From Elymus sibiricus (taxonomy: Eukaryota > Streptophyta > Magnoliopsida > Poales > Poaceae), in assembly GCA_039707655.1 (NCBI GenBank), contig CM077676.1, positions 379,072,114 through 379,136,113 of the forward strand: a DNA stretch of 64,000 bases, written 5' to 3'. A model generated the notes under the pieces. The model was not told the origin of the DNA. It saw only the letters and a list, made by a program, of their open reading frames with translations, and searched no databases. The translations under genes and the position numbers were made by a program. Position 1 is the stretch's first letter; each line of letters opens with the position of its first letter. Positions 22,909 to 34,382 of this stretch are shown one piece after another.

Positions 22909-25884
22909 TAGGCATCCCTGCAAAGGTTCTTCGGTATCTGCATTTCATAGAAAGACTGCAGCGCCTTTTCATCACGGAGGAGTCTACCAAAATGATGAAG
23001 TGGCACAAGGAAGGTATAAGGTACCATCCAAATAAAATCGTACATCCATTAGAAGGCGAAGCATGGAAGTCGTTCGATGAAGAATACCCCGAGGAAGCAG
23101 CCGAGGCTAGGAATGTTAGAATTGCCATATCAGGTGATGGGTTCAATCCATATGGTATGTCGTCCAATGCATACAGCTGCTGGCCCGTGTTTGTTATTCC
23201 GCTCAATCTCCCTCCCGGTTCCCTAATGCAACGCAAGACCATGTTCTTGTCGCTCATCATTCCGGGGCCTGAATACCCGGGGAAGAATTTGGGTCTGTTT
23301 ATGCAGCCGCTGGTGGATGATTTGCACCATTCTTGGTACTTCCCGAGATTGACATATGACCGAGATCTGCAGAGAAATTTCTTGATGAAAGTTTGGTTCC
23401 ACTATTGCATGCATGACTTTCCCGGTTATGCCCTTTTCTGCGGATGGTGTACAAGTGGGAAGATGCCATGCCCAGTGTGCATGCAGGCTCTACGTTTAAT
23501 TTGGCTGAAGAAGGGTGGCAAGTATGTAGCATTTGACCTGCATCGATAGTTCCTCCCTCCAGACCATCCAGACAGGGAAGACAAGAAGAACTTCACGAAA
23601 GGCCGGGTTGTCCATGAAGTAAATGAGATTCCAACGTTTTCGGGGGCAGATGTTCTTGCTCAGCTAAAAACTCTCGAGCCTAAAGGCGAAGGCAAAGGCA
23701 AAGCCAAAGCCAAAGCCAAAGGAGAAGGCGAAGGCAAAGCCAAAGCCAAAGGTTTCGAGGGATATGGTGAGACGCATAACTGGACTCACATTACCCCCTT
23801 CACGAAGCTTCCCTATTTCAAGAACCTCAAACTTCCTTACAACATCGATGTGATGCACACCGAAAAGAATGTCGCAGAGTCCCTTTTCCGCACGATCCTC
23901 AACATTCCTGATCAGACGAAGGATAACGTTAAAGCTAGAGCCGATCAACAGAAAATTTGTGATAGACCACGTCTAAACATGAAGCCTCCCATAGGCGGTC
24001 GAAGAAACTGGTTCAAGCCAGATGCTGACTTCGTACTTAAAAAACCAGAAAAGATGGAGGTATTGAAGTGGCTCAAACACATAGTGAAGTTCACTGATAG
24101 TTATGCATCGAATATAAGTAAGGGAGTCAATCTTTCAAGGGGCAAAGTGACCGGGCTCAAGAGTCATGACTATCATGTATGGATTGAGCGGATAATGCCG
24201 GTGATGGTTTGAGGTTATGTCCCCGAGCATGTCTGGCGAGTGCTTGCGGAGCTAAGCCATTTCTTCCGCACGCTCTGTGCTAAAGAAGTATGTCCCGAGG
24301 TGATTAGACAATTGCATAAGAAGGCACCGGAGTTGATATGCAAGCTAGAGAAGATCTTTCTGCCAGGCTTCTTTACTCCGATGACACATCTCATTTTGCA
24401 CCTCGCGAATGAGGTATTGTTGGGGGGGCCTGTGCAGAATCGTTGGCAGTACGGCCCTGAGAGACAGAACAAGCATCTCCGACACAAATGTGGAAACAAA
24501 GCTAAGATTGAAGCTTCCATAGCTGAGGCAGTTATCCTAGAGGAGGTGTCAGACCTCAGGACATCGTACTATCCAGACCACGTTCCCACTCTGCATAATA
24601 AGGTGCCTCGATACAATATAGAAGAGCCCAAGTATAAACCCAAGCTCCATCTATTCAGCGGGCAAGGTGGCAGGGCTGGGGGCTCGAAATCTTATAACAT
24701 GCCACAACAAGAGTGTGAGGACCTCATGTTCTATGTCTTGCACAACATCAAGGAAGTTGAGGATGTGTGGATGAGGTAATACCACTACACCATTCCTTTA
24801 TGTCTTGCACAACATCATGTTCTCTGTTCACTTAGTCCCGGTCTAACACCGCTTTTCTTCTTGTAGTCAATTCGTTCGTGAGGAGTGGACGGGGATGATT
24901 CCTCCTACTGAGGCGGAGGAACTTACTCTTCTCCGGCATGGAAACCCTGGAAGGAAAATTTTTGTTGCTTGGTTCATGGAGAAAGTAAACTTTCACATTC
25001 CCCTATTAAATACCCAGTTCAACATTTATTAGTTTACCGAACAAATGCACCCAGCAATTTCAATTAAACTTGTAGGGACAAGATCCGAACATATCCATGG
25101 ATGACGAATTGAGATGGGTTTCCATGGGTTTTGACCCTCGGGTCAAGACATGTGAAAAGTATGATGTGAATGGGTATCGCTTCCATACAGAGGAGCACCA
25201 GAACAGCCGGCCTGATCCCAAGACTATAAATACCGGAGTGTACACGCAAGGTCAAAATTCAGTTGACTACTACGGAAGGGTAGAAAAAATATACGAGCTT
25301 ACATTCAGCCGTGGGCGCGAAACCCTAAGTCTCCCTGTGTTCAAATGCCGATGGTTCGACCCAGTACAGGGCTGAGACATACGCCTTCCGTTGGTTTGGT
25401 CGAAGTTAAACCATCAACCGTGTATGTCGGAGCCGATCTCTTTATTGCGGCTACCCAAGCCACACAAGTTTATTACCTGCCTTACCCATGCCAGAAAGAG
25501 TACCTAAAGGGTTGGGAAGTTGTGTTCAAGGTGTCGCCACATGGTAAGCTACCGGACCCGAACGATGACGATTACTACAACATTAACCCCATGACATACG
25601 AGGGAGTGTTCTATCAAGAGCAACCTGATGATGATGTGGTAAAAAACGATGACGCTGATGCCTTGGGTGATGATGAAGTGGATCCAAACGATGACGATGC
25701 ACGGAATGATGGTGAGACCATTGTTAATGAAAATGACATACTTATGCTAGAAAAGTTAAACAAAGACGCTGACGACGAGGAAGATCCTCCACCTCCGTCA
25801 GACAACGAAGATGATATGCGTGATACTGATGATGAGACCGATCGAGGAATCGGTTACAACAGTGATGATTCGTATGGGTTCTAG
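22909..25884 (+). pseudogene. TNP2-type CACTA transposase, central and C-terminal part
   Basis: Continues the frame broken at 14164. The transposase core shows GDGFNPYG near 23130 and a cysteine cluster (CGWCTSGKMPCPVC) near 23440-23480, then LPYNIDVMHTEKNVAESL near 23830-23890. A KAKAKAK/GEGEGK tract lies at about 23680-23750. The conserved LPGFFTPMTHLILHLANE block (DUF4218-like) is near 24360-24415. Probable introns are 24776-24866 and 24985-25075. The last exon has a DUF4216-like domain (SVGLVEV..., YYLPYP.QKE) and an acidic D/E-rich tail ending with TAG at 25882-25884. Lesions: TAG at 23547-23549, TGA at 24210-24212 and a frameshift near 25367. Domain names are from memory of TNP2 proteins. 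Confidence 0.9.
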
Positions 25885-26329
25885 CAGATGTACGTTTCAT
25901 GTCTTTTTTTTTCTATGGTTTGTTAATATGCCTTTTTATGCTTATTTATTAATGTGTTTTTATTCGTTATTATTATGCTTAGGTGGCGGTGGCGGTAGCG
26001 GTAACGGTGGTGGTGCTGGTCCTGGCGGTAGCGCTGCCGCAAGCAGTGATGACATGGGCTTTGGCCGTTTGGGCGGTGAGGACCTTGGTAGTGGACCTCG
26101 TAGGGCTTAAGCCCTTTGTATGCTTCTCTTTATGCTCGTAGGACTTGTGTGCTTCTCGTAGGACTTGTGATGATGATACTTATGTGATGACGATGATGAT
26201 ACTTATGTGATGACGATGTTATTGTGATGATGATGTTATATGTATATGTGCTGTCAATTTGAATATATGTATATGTGCTGTGAATTTGAAATGAATTCAA
26301 ACAGAAATCAGGAAAAAAAATAGGTAGCG
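25885..26329 (+). other. CACTA 3' region after the transposase
   Basis: A T-rich stretch and a GGCGGT-rich segment (25983-26060) that could be a further small exon (G/S-rich, ending with TAA at 26108). Then GATGAT and TATATGTGCTGT repeats without coding signal. Confidence 0.45.
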
Positions 26330-26880
26330 TCTATGCCGACGGCATATCCATCGCCGAGGCACCAGTGGGCGACACGTGGCACCTATGCCGACGGCTGTGC
26401 CGTCGGTATAGATTTAAATCTATACCGACGGCACAGCCGTCGGCATAGGTGCCACATGTCGCCCAGCTGTACTCCCTGGCACCAGTATATGCCGACGGCC
26501 TGGCCGTCGGCATACGTTCAATTATATGCCGACGGCTTAGCCGTCGGCATATGCTGGCACCAGGGAATGTCAGCGTTTGCCACGTGTCAGCCCTATGCCG
26601 ACGGCTTAGCCGTCGGCATAGGGCTACCATGTGGCGCGTTTTTAGTGGGCGTAACTTGACGACGGCGCCGTCTGCCGCCGTCATACGAACGAGTTTGCCG
26701 ACGGCCAATCTATGCCGACGGCCGTACGAACACCGTCAGCATAAGTACCTATGCCGACGGCAGGCCCAGGTACGCCGACGTATACGATGCCGACTGGTCT
26801 ATGCCGACGGCGGCCGTCGGCATAGGTATATCCCGATGGGATTTGGGCCTATGTCGACGGCTTTGGCCGTCGGCAACGTA
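26330..26880. repeat. Right subterminal repeats of the CACTA
   Basis: Over a dozen TATGCCGACGG or CCGTCGGCATA motifs, mostly paired as palindromes with 3-4 base spacers. This is a counterpart of the left array. Reading frames here, such as the histidine/arginine-rich ones, come from the repeat. Confidence 0.87.
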
Positions 26881-26975
26881 ACTTATTCTGGTAGTGCCAC
26901 TTTCGAAGCTGCAGCCGGCTGCATGCTAATATAATTAATATGTGAAGTAGTAATAAGCCAACATGAAAATACAAA

Positions 26976-27361
26976 GGTGAACATGGGTGCGCGCGCACCC
27001 ACGTGAATAGTAAATTCATAAAAAATACTAGAAAAAAATTCTGAAATTTCACGGTATGAAACTTAGTCGATCATTCTACTCACGTGTGAAGTTTCATGAT
27101 GTATTGACACTCATGGTATTCTTAGTGAAGAAAATACAAATGCGACCATACTATTCATTTCATTAAACAGTGTTTTTTAATATAGCTTCGATTTTGTCAT
27201 TTTTGCCCAGATTACCATGGATGTGATTTCTTCGTGAAACTTCATATGCGAGTATACCGGTTGACTATGTATATTACAAAAATAAATTCAAATGTTTTTA
27301 TTTTTTCTAGCATTTTTTGAATTTACTATTCATAAATGGTGCGCGCGCACCCATGTTCACC
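26976..27361. mobile_element. MITE-like element with long terminal inverted repeats
   Basis: The ends are GGTGAACATGGGTGCGCGCG and its complement at 27338-27361. The inverted similarity extends about 65 bp inward (GAATAGTAAATTCA, then CTAGAAAAAA). Total 386 bp. The flanks give at best AAA on both sides, so the superfamily is unclear. It starts about 80 bp from the CACTA terminus. Confidence 0.75.
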
Positions 27362-28038
27362 AAATCCGTGTCCCAACAGTACTATATTAGAGTGTAACTG
27401 TCGCTAGCAACTGACATGAACTCTTGCCATTGTCTAGACAGGAAAAAAAATCTAGACAGGAGAATAACGACATAATTAACATTGTCATACAAGCACTCTA
27501 GTATTCCAAACTTATCAACAAAAATACAAGTATATCCGTTTGAAAAATAACAATCTATGTCGACTGCAGTTTGAAACAGAGAAATTTGGATTCCATACAT
27601 GACTTAGCTGACATCTATTTACAAACGGAGAAATTTGTAACATGTGCGCTTGATCACCGCGGGCTTATCTGTTGTGTGTCTATTAGCCAAGCAGATTCAA
27701 AAAAAATCTATGCTCACCAATTTGTGACAAGTTATAATTCAAAATATATACGTCCCTATGACTTGATTCGTGTGAACGCCCTCCGGTCGCGTGAAAGCCG
27801 TTGTCTTGGTCGACAGTGCCACGGTTTTCAAAACATGTACTCCTATTTTTCTACCATCAGTTTCTGTTACAACATGTTCTATAAAATTAAGACATATTGT
27901 GAAAGTACTTTTCCAGACATATTCATGCGTATGAGTCCCACTTATTCAATTTAAATAATTTTAAATATAGTATTAGACAAACTTTTATAAATGGCTTTAT
28001 CTTTGTCTAGAATGACAGTACCAGAAGGGTGATGGATA
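27362..28038. other. Host intergenic DNA, nothing recognised
   Basis: A 127-codon frame at 27571-27954 has no motif I recognise and looks accidental in AT-rich DNA. Confidence 0.5.
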
Positions 28039-28090
28039 CTCCCTCCGTGCCATAATACAAGACGTTTTTGCAAGCTATACCTTTTAGTTA
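28039..28090 (+). mobile_element. Fragment of a Stowaway (Tc1/mariner) MITE
   Basis: CTCCCTCCGTGCCATAATAC preceded by TA is the standard terminus of Triticeae Stowaway elements. No matching right end is visible downstream, so only one end remains. Confidence 0.5.
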
Positions 28091-29561
28091 CTCCAATAGC
28101 CATTAGCCAACAAGTACGCAGTTCGTCATCTCACCATTTTAGATTCGCCAAAAAAAAAGTACACAGTGGATCATCTCACTTTTATAGATAGATGTACTTT
28201 TAGGGGTTTTTAGATATATCTTTGCTGCGACTTGTCTTATGAATAAAATTTCTACGGATCGACTCAGCCTTGCCAGTCTTGTGACTTGTCTACCCTAATT
28301 AGGTGACTTGAATATCATGGATAAGACAGGCACGCCAGCTACAGGTAGTCTAGTGATCACAAGATAAGAAAGCGAAGGGTGAGAGATGGAGAAAAGGAAG
28401 AGAGGTTAGGCAGGTCGATCACCACGAGCATGGAGATAGTTCAGTCCAACACATGGGTTCGCAGATACGCTGCCTGCTGACATGCAAAGTGTTGTCAAAG
28501 ATTACTCTGCAACTCGATCCTATGCTAGCTGCTAGCTAAGTGAGAATTTGCTACACGTAGAACGCTTCTCTAAACTTACCTTGACTCTAGGAACGCATCA
28601 TATTCATGGCAATGGATCCCATTCCCTCTCGTGGATGGAGAAATTAGTAGCATTGGGTACGGCGGGGACGGGGACGTTTCCAATTGTCTCCATTTTATCT
28701 TATACCCCTGGGGAAACTAACTATGACATATGGGGTGAAACTAAGATGAGACATGTTCGCCAATTTGGACCGCCATGCACAACAAGGTTGGGAAGCAGAG
28801 GACCCTGCCTTCTCACTCCGGATCGGGGAGCGTCGACCCTGCCAACGTGCAGAATCTCTCTGGCCGCCACTTCATCTCTCATATTGCAAAAAATTACCGA
28901 CTTCGCCACCGAACTAGACTCGGGGTAGCCAGGGGAACCCGTCCTCCCAAGGAGGTCATGCCGCAGAACGCTGCCACTGCCTGGTCCGACATAGCGGAAC
29001 ATGGTTTGCGAGAGGGGAGCTAGGTGGAGCCACACCCAAGCGGGCTGCAAACGTTGGCACCGACGAACATTAGCCCAAGCTTTCGCTCGACTACTCCACC
29101 GTCCCATACCGAAGGACACTGGCACTGGCCCTAAACGCGTACAAGAAGGCCACGGCGACAGTGCTAGGGGCCTCGGAATCTTGATCTGAGCAAAATGTCG
29201 CCACATGTCTCTGCAGCCAGGGAATATGACCAACACGGCCGGCACGTGGCCCACCGGGAGCCGTCTGCGCGTCTGCTATCCAGGGCCGCCACCCGGCCTC
29301 TAAAACCCTACATTTTTTTTTTGCAGGAAACTAAAACCCTACACTAGAGAGACGTCAGAGGGAACCTGACCGCTGCTCTAGTTTTGTCCATCTTCTAGAA
29401 GCAAAAAAGAACTAGCCCATAGATCCATGTGCGATTTGTACGTACAAAAGGGGATCATCGTAGTGCAGTTTGCTAGCACGTGTCGTGTTCAGACGTGGTT
29501 GACGTACGAACAACCACAAGCTTACGTATCTTTACCTAATATAATATAATAAATGCGCCTG
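28091..29561. other. Host intergenic DNA, no convincing gene
   Basis: GC content rises around 28640-29280 and overlapping frames on both strands appear (for example minus 28721-29254), but none shows a known motif and the frames contradict one another. Confidence 0.45.
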
Positions 29562-30447
29562 CTACGGATCAACCGACTGATTTCCCAGAGAAATCAGTCG
29601 GGTCCTGGGCTGTCGGATCCGGGCTTGTCACTCGTTGGATTTGGTCAACAGAATCTCGCGGGGTCGTCCCCCTCCTCTCATCGCAGCCGCAACGGGAGCA
29701 ACCGAAGCGCGTCACCGTTGGAAGCAACGCCGCCCCGGTTTGCAGCAGGAGCCGCACCATCTCGCCGCAGCACAGCCATGCTCCACCGTCGGCGACGCTT
29801 CACTGCAGCACCGACACCGGCGTGGGGGCGCTCCATCGCAGCACCCGACGCCGCTGGCGATGCTGCACTGCAGCACCGACACCGGCGCGGCCGTGCTCCA
29901 TCGCTGCAGTCAACGGCTGCCGGCGATGTTTCACTGCAGCGCCACCACCGCGCGGCGGTGCTCCATCGCAGCACCTGGGCCGGCGGCGAAGCTTCATTGC
30001 AGCGTGACCACCGGCGCGGCGGTGCTCCATTGCAGCACGACGACGACGGGGTGCTCCGACGAAGCACGCGACGGCGGTGGCGGATGCTGCAGCACGGCGG
30101 CAACGAATTGCTGCGACGCAGCACGCGTGGGAGGTGCCAGGGGATCGCGGCGTGTTGAAGCACGCGGCGGCGGCGGCAGATGCGGCGACGCAGCACGACG
30201 GCGACGAAAATGCTACTGGTGGGTGATGCGATGGGATCGCCGCGTGGTGGCTGATGCCATGGCCTGCAGCAGCGGTGCCTGTGTCCCATGGCGAGAGAGA
30301 GGAGAGAAATGAGGAGAAGGGAAAGCGACAGGAAGGGCAGAGGGAGGAGATAAGGTTGGGGATGAAAAAGCAGTGGGTGGAGCTGCATGCCACGTGTCGC
30401 GTGGGAGAGGAGGTTTACGCGAGTGGAAAATCATCCGAGTGATTTTA
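29562..30447. repeat. GC-rich repeat, possible TIR-type element
   Basis: The left edge has the hairpin CCGACTGATTTC/GAAATCAGTCGG. The right edge has the similar but degenerate AAATCATCCGAGTGATTT. Between them is very GC-rich sequence rich in CTGCAGCACC and CTCCATCGCAGCA, open in many frames. It may be a DNA transposon derivative; I see no target duplication. Confidence 0.3.
29791..30047. repeat. Minisatellite of four units of about 64 bp
   Basis: Units begin GGCGACGCTT, GGCGATGCTG, GGCGATGTTT and GGCGAAGCTT at about 29791, 29856, 29922 and 29985. Each continues with CAYTGCAGC, an ACCGGCG-like block and GCTCCATYGCAGCA. Confidence 0.75.
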
Positions 30448-30594
30448 AACATTTTTTTTTTCAATTCAATAATAAAGCACGGAGTGCTTCTGTCCGTTCA
30501 CCGTCGTTAAACTTGCTCGTTAAAATTGAAGAAAATTACCCACTGTTGCCATCGGTAAAAAAGACATCTAAAGAAAATCTGGAAAAAGAAAGAG

Positions 30595-31188
30595 CGTCCC
30601 GACCCGACCCTTCTTCCCCAATGCGGACGGCCCGACCTTCCCGCGCCGCCGATTTCTCCAACTGCGTCAACCTCCCAGCGGCCGCCGCCGCCCAGGACCC
30701 CCTCCCACCGGCTCCCTGCTAGGCAAGTTCCCGCTGCTGAGGTTCCCCGTCGCCATCGGCTCCCCACGTGCCCATCCGCCATCTCAAGGGCCTCGCCCGC
30801 TGCGGCGCTGCGGTCCCCTGGACCCTGAGCGTCGCCGCCCCCAGCCACCCGCGAGCCTCCTCCAGGCCACCCCACGCGCTGTTGATGCCGTCTGGCGCCG
30901 CTCGAAGCTTCCCTGCTCGCTGCCCTCCACGCATCGTCGCCCTGGCCCAACAGATTAATGGAGGGCACCGGCGATGTCAGTTCATGCCTCGGCGCTCCTC
31001 ACCGGCGAAATTTGCCATTTATTCTCTTCCTATCGCCATCTTCTCTGTTTTGCTGAAGGATTAACTCCCAACACCCCTGCATGAGCCCCAAGGCACCACA
31101 CGATTCCGATGATACCCCGACATTGGTCTGTTCCTACATTGCTGACCTGCTCCATTCTCTCGGGCAGCTCCATCGGGAAAGCACCAAG
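30595..31188 (+). pseudogene. Exon-like GC-rich fragment inside the Helitron
   Basis: High-GC stretch (30595-30960) rich in CCGCCG and open in both directions, then a more protein-like piece from the ATG at 31081 (MSPKAPHDSDDTPTL...). This ends at a donor-like CCAAG|GTAAAA (31188/31189). I do not recognise the protein. Compared with the AT-rich flanks the composition is exon-like, which suggests a captured gene fragment. Confidence 0.35.
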
Positions 31189-31578
31189 GTAAAAAACCAC
31201 CGCTGGCTTCCTCCTCTCCCCTCTAAAGACATTTGCTTTTCTTGCTTTTATGACGAGATTGAAATCTATGAAGTACTGTGCTTTTCTTCCATTTATGACG
31301 CGATTCAGATATATGAACTTGCTTGCACCCGTGGTGGACTACGTTAGTGTTTGTTCTGATGCCTGTTTTGTGTAGTTCCATCTTGGCTGCAGGGGCAGCT
31401 GCACCAAGCGAAGTGGCCTACGGCATGCAATGGTAGGAAAAGCAAGTCATGGTGTCAGTATGGAGCAAATATGAGTTCGGTTGCTCTTGTGTATGACTAC
31501 TACATTTAAGCTTGGATAGCTATTTCTCTAAATGTATTCATGGCATTGGATTCATTTGCTTTTCTTTGCTTCTTTCAG

Positions 31579-31869
31579 GACAATTTCTCTTCGATTGTGT
31601 TGTTAGTGACTGATGGCCAGATCGCTCCCACCGCGGCGGCGACAGCGGCAACCTTCCCCTCTACGGCCGCGGCGTACCACTCCGACGCCATCCGACACAA
31701 CCGTCGCATGGTGGAGGAGGGCCAACTCGAGTACATCGGGGAAGCGGTGAGCGCGGGCGCTGCCAAATGTTCTGGGGAGTCGTCGATGTTAGTTTCCAGG
31801 TGCGTGTGCGCGCGTTGTCTGGTGCTTGTGTTTTATGGTGTCCGTGAGCACAACCACAACATGTTCCAG
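31579..31869 (+). pseudogene. Second exon-like fragment inside the Helitron
   Basis: Preceded by a pyrimidine-rich tract and CAG (31576-31578) and followed by a donor-like CCAG|GTATTA. The reading frame continues across both sites and contains TDGQIAPTAAATAA, then RRMVEEGQLEYIGEAVS. The family is unknown to me. The splice-like borders are visible; the capture is inference. Confidence 0.35.
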
Positions 31870-32473
31870 GTATTAACTGAGAGAGTGCGCTCCCGTTGCG
31901 TTCTGCATGCGGACCTTGTGGCCAATGAGGCATACCTGCGAGTTTCTTCGATGGTCGACAACGAGGTACTACACTGATCTGAATATTTACATGGTCAATG
32001 TGAGTTCAACCATCAAAGGTCTGTGCGTTGATAATGGTTGAAAAGTTCATCCAATTAGAGAAAACTGAATGCGTCTATCTGTTCTTTTATAATATAAATA
32101 CCTATTACGGAATGTGCCTTTCTGAAATTGATCTTTGATATATTTCAGTATTAGATCCAAACTCTAAGTATTCATGGATGTAGGGAATAGTTATGGTACA
32201 ACTAGACTTGATTGTACTGATAATTTTCAGCTTGCACAGGGATCTCTTATGGTACAAATCACGTGAGCGTTTTTGTTATCGTTACTCCCGTATGCAATCA
32301 AGCTTGATGATAAATTCTTGGAGAGTATAGAAAACCTTTCTTGCACATTTATAACTTATATATATGCAAAGACACCAGGTGCCATGCCAGGTAAGGTGAC
32401 CTAAGACTATTGCTTTCAGTTATTCAATGGTGTTCATATGGCACATTGCTATCTGATGTGCCATTGCTTGCAG

Positions 32474-32694
32474 CGGCGAGCTTGAATTGGGAGGCTGGAT
32501 GGGGGAAGAAAAAGAGTGATTTAACGTAATTTTGATTACCGATGCCCGCATGGTTGCCGTGCGCGAGCAGCTGCTCACAGTGCGCATGGGAGAGGTCCTG
32601 CGTGGAGGCTTCTCAGAGAGGACTGGATGCACGTCCGTGTCCGCGCACTTGGAGCATCAGCCAATGGAGGGTCGGCCAGAGGAGGAGCAGCAGG
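32474..32694 (+). pseudogene. Third exon-like fragment inside the Helitron
   Basis: Starts after TTGCTTGCAG and ends at a GTCAGT donor-like site. It carries a short frame, MVAVREQLLTVRMGEVLRGG, from about 32550. It may belong to the same captured gene as the two upstream fragments. No identity can be given. Confidence 0.3.
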
Positions 32695-34382
32695 GTCAGT
32701 TCAGATTTTCTTCGTTTGCCTTGTGATTTTCTACCAATTTATTGGCTTGACCCGAGATTGATTAGTTTACATATAGTTGGAGACTGGTTTCTTTTCCCTC
32801 TTTTTGTGCAGTGTGCTCTCACGTCTTCTGATTTTGGCCTCGGATATATGTACAATACTGCAACTGTGCTTTACTGAAGAACTCTATGCAGCTGTTGATT
32901 CAGTTAAATTCTTTCCTTAGAAAAAATACAACTATATATTTTGCAAAAAGAATGTATTACCAGAAGAAGCTCCTGAGATTGTGATGCATACTAGCCATTA
33001 ATTTCTACAACTTAGATTTTCCTTGGACAAAACTAGGGGAATTAGGCGGGAGTCACCTGTCATCGACCAGTTAGGAGGATACTCAACTTCCATGCTCCCA
33101 TCCAATTTGGAGGAATGGAGGATACTCAAGCTTCCTATTTTTCATGATTAGTAAAATCCTTGCAGATGGTAGTCTAGGAAAGCAGCCAGATCGGTCTTAT
33201 TACGTGTGGTTTAAAGTTTGCTCGATTGTATGTTATCTGAACAAGATGCTTCTCTTTTCTCAAAAAAGGAAAATACAAGACACTTCTCTGAAAAATACAG
33301 GCTTACACCTTGGAGTTTACATCTGTTGTGGTGTGCCTCTATTCTAAATGCCATGTTTGCATGTTTATTTGATTCAAGTGTAGATAAGGGCTAAACTCAA
33401 TCATGCTAATTCGATCAGGTTTGGGCTTACACATAGCCAAAGTTTGAATAAAATATAAGACTGGGATCAGCGATAGACATGTGCATATTACACTGTGTTT
33501 AGATACAACAACAGAAGTATGTTTCATGTATTTTCTGTGCATATTAACATGTTGCAGCACATACACCTTATATTTTATTCAAATTGAATTCATGATCTCC
33601 CAACCAACAGAGGACAAGAGCAGCCCTAAAGCTTCACGGTTCATATCTAAGCCGTATCTACTACATGTTAATATTCATGTCAGTGATTTAGCTTAATCCT
33701 GAGAAAAGAGGATCATATAAAGTCAGCCAGAAAATTTGTTAGAAGAACTCTGCTGATGAGCCTTTGGCCTCCCTGCTTGTGGATTTGATAAGGCAATTTC
33801 CTCCAAGTGCTTCAATGTAGCCTCACGTTTTAATTGTACCGTAGCTTATTAAGCTTCATCGTCCTAAAACTTCTTGAGGCACTCCTCAAATAGTACATGG
33901 TCATGGTCCAAGAATATTTTGGGAACATAAGGCTCAAGCTTTGAACTGCCTGATTAGAGTGACCTTTTGTATTTCATTCTAATGCAGGAAGGATTATGGG
34001 TAGTAACACCTTGCTGTTTTGTTTAATCAAACCCTCAATATGAACAATTGAACATTGTTTCACATAAACAAAGCTCTCTCCGCCACCTGCAAAACGAAAG
34101 AAGTAGATGCATGCATACCTTATATATTGAATAAGTAGCATGGGAATATTAGCTTGATCCATCCTGCTGCTAGAAAATCACCACATTACAGATCACTAAG
34201 TAAAATACTAAGTACATATGATTGTTCTTGAATGTAGTCTGAAAATGCATATACAATGACACGCAATAAACAACAAATAAAAATGAAGAAGTTTACCTTT
34301 CAGGCCTCAATAGAAAGCAAACAGTGGATATACTAATTCAAGGATGTATATACCCGTTGTAACGCACGGGCATATATGCTAG

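Larger units (their letters stand above)
878..26896 (+). mobile_element. CACTA (En/Spm-type) DNA transposon, carrying two nested copia elements
   Basis: The left terminus reads CACTAGCAGAATAA (878-891) and continues after the nested Angela A at 9488 with GTCACGTTCCCGACGGC. The right terminus, read on the minus strand, is CACTACCAGAATAAGTTACG followed by TTGCCGACGGC, so the two ends are near-perfect inverted repeats. A 3-bp CCA target duplication flanks it (875-877 and 26897-26899), as is usual for CACTA elements. Removing Angela A (892-9487) and Angela B (14165-22908) leaves about 8.68 kb with a TNP2-type transposase gene on the plus strand. The family within Triticeae CACTAs is not settled. 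The transposase is broken, so movement would need a helper. Confidence 0.93.
30461..34382 (+). mobile_element. Helitron-like element, non-autonomous, about 3.9 kb
   Basis: The 3' end is characteristic: a hairpin CCCGTTGTAACGCACGGG (34353-34370), then CATATATGCTAG, with host T following at 34383. Helitrons end in a hairpin plus CTRR. The 5' end is taken as TCAATTCAATAATAAAGC at 30461, followed by CACGGAGTGCTTCTGTCC, a sequence I associate with Triticeae Helitron 5' ends. The left boundary is less certain than the right. No Rep/helicase gene is present. The interior holds exon-like GC-rich fragments separated by AT-rich intron-like DNA, as expected from gene capture. Confidence 0.6.

Noticed and set aside
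26331..26934. Histidine/arginine-rich frames
   Set aside because: Translation of the CCGACGGC subterminal repeats.
27571..27954. 127-codon frame
   Set aside because: No recognisable motif, AT-rich context and no splice or promoter context; kept only as a note.
29553..30393. Overlapping frames of 200-236 codons on both strands
   Set aside because: Produced by the 64-bp minisatellite and GC bias; the peptides mirror each other across strands.
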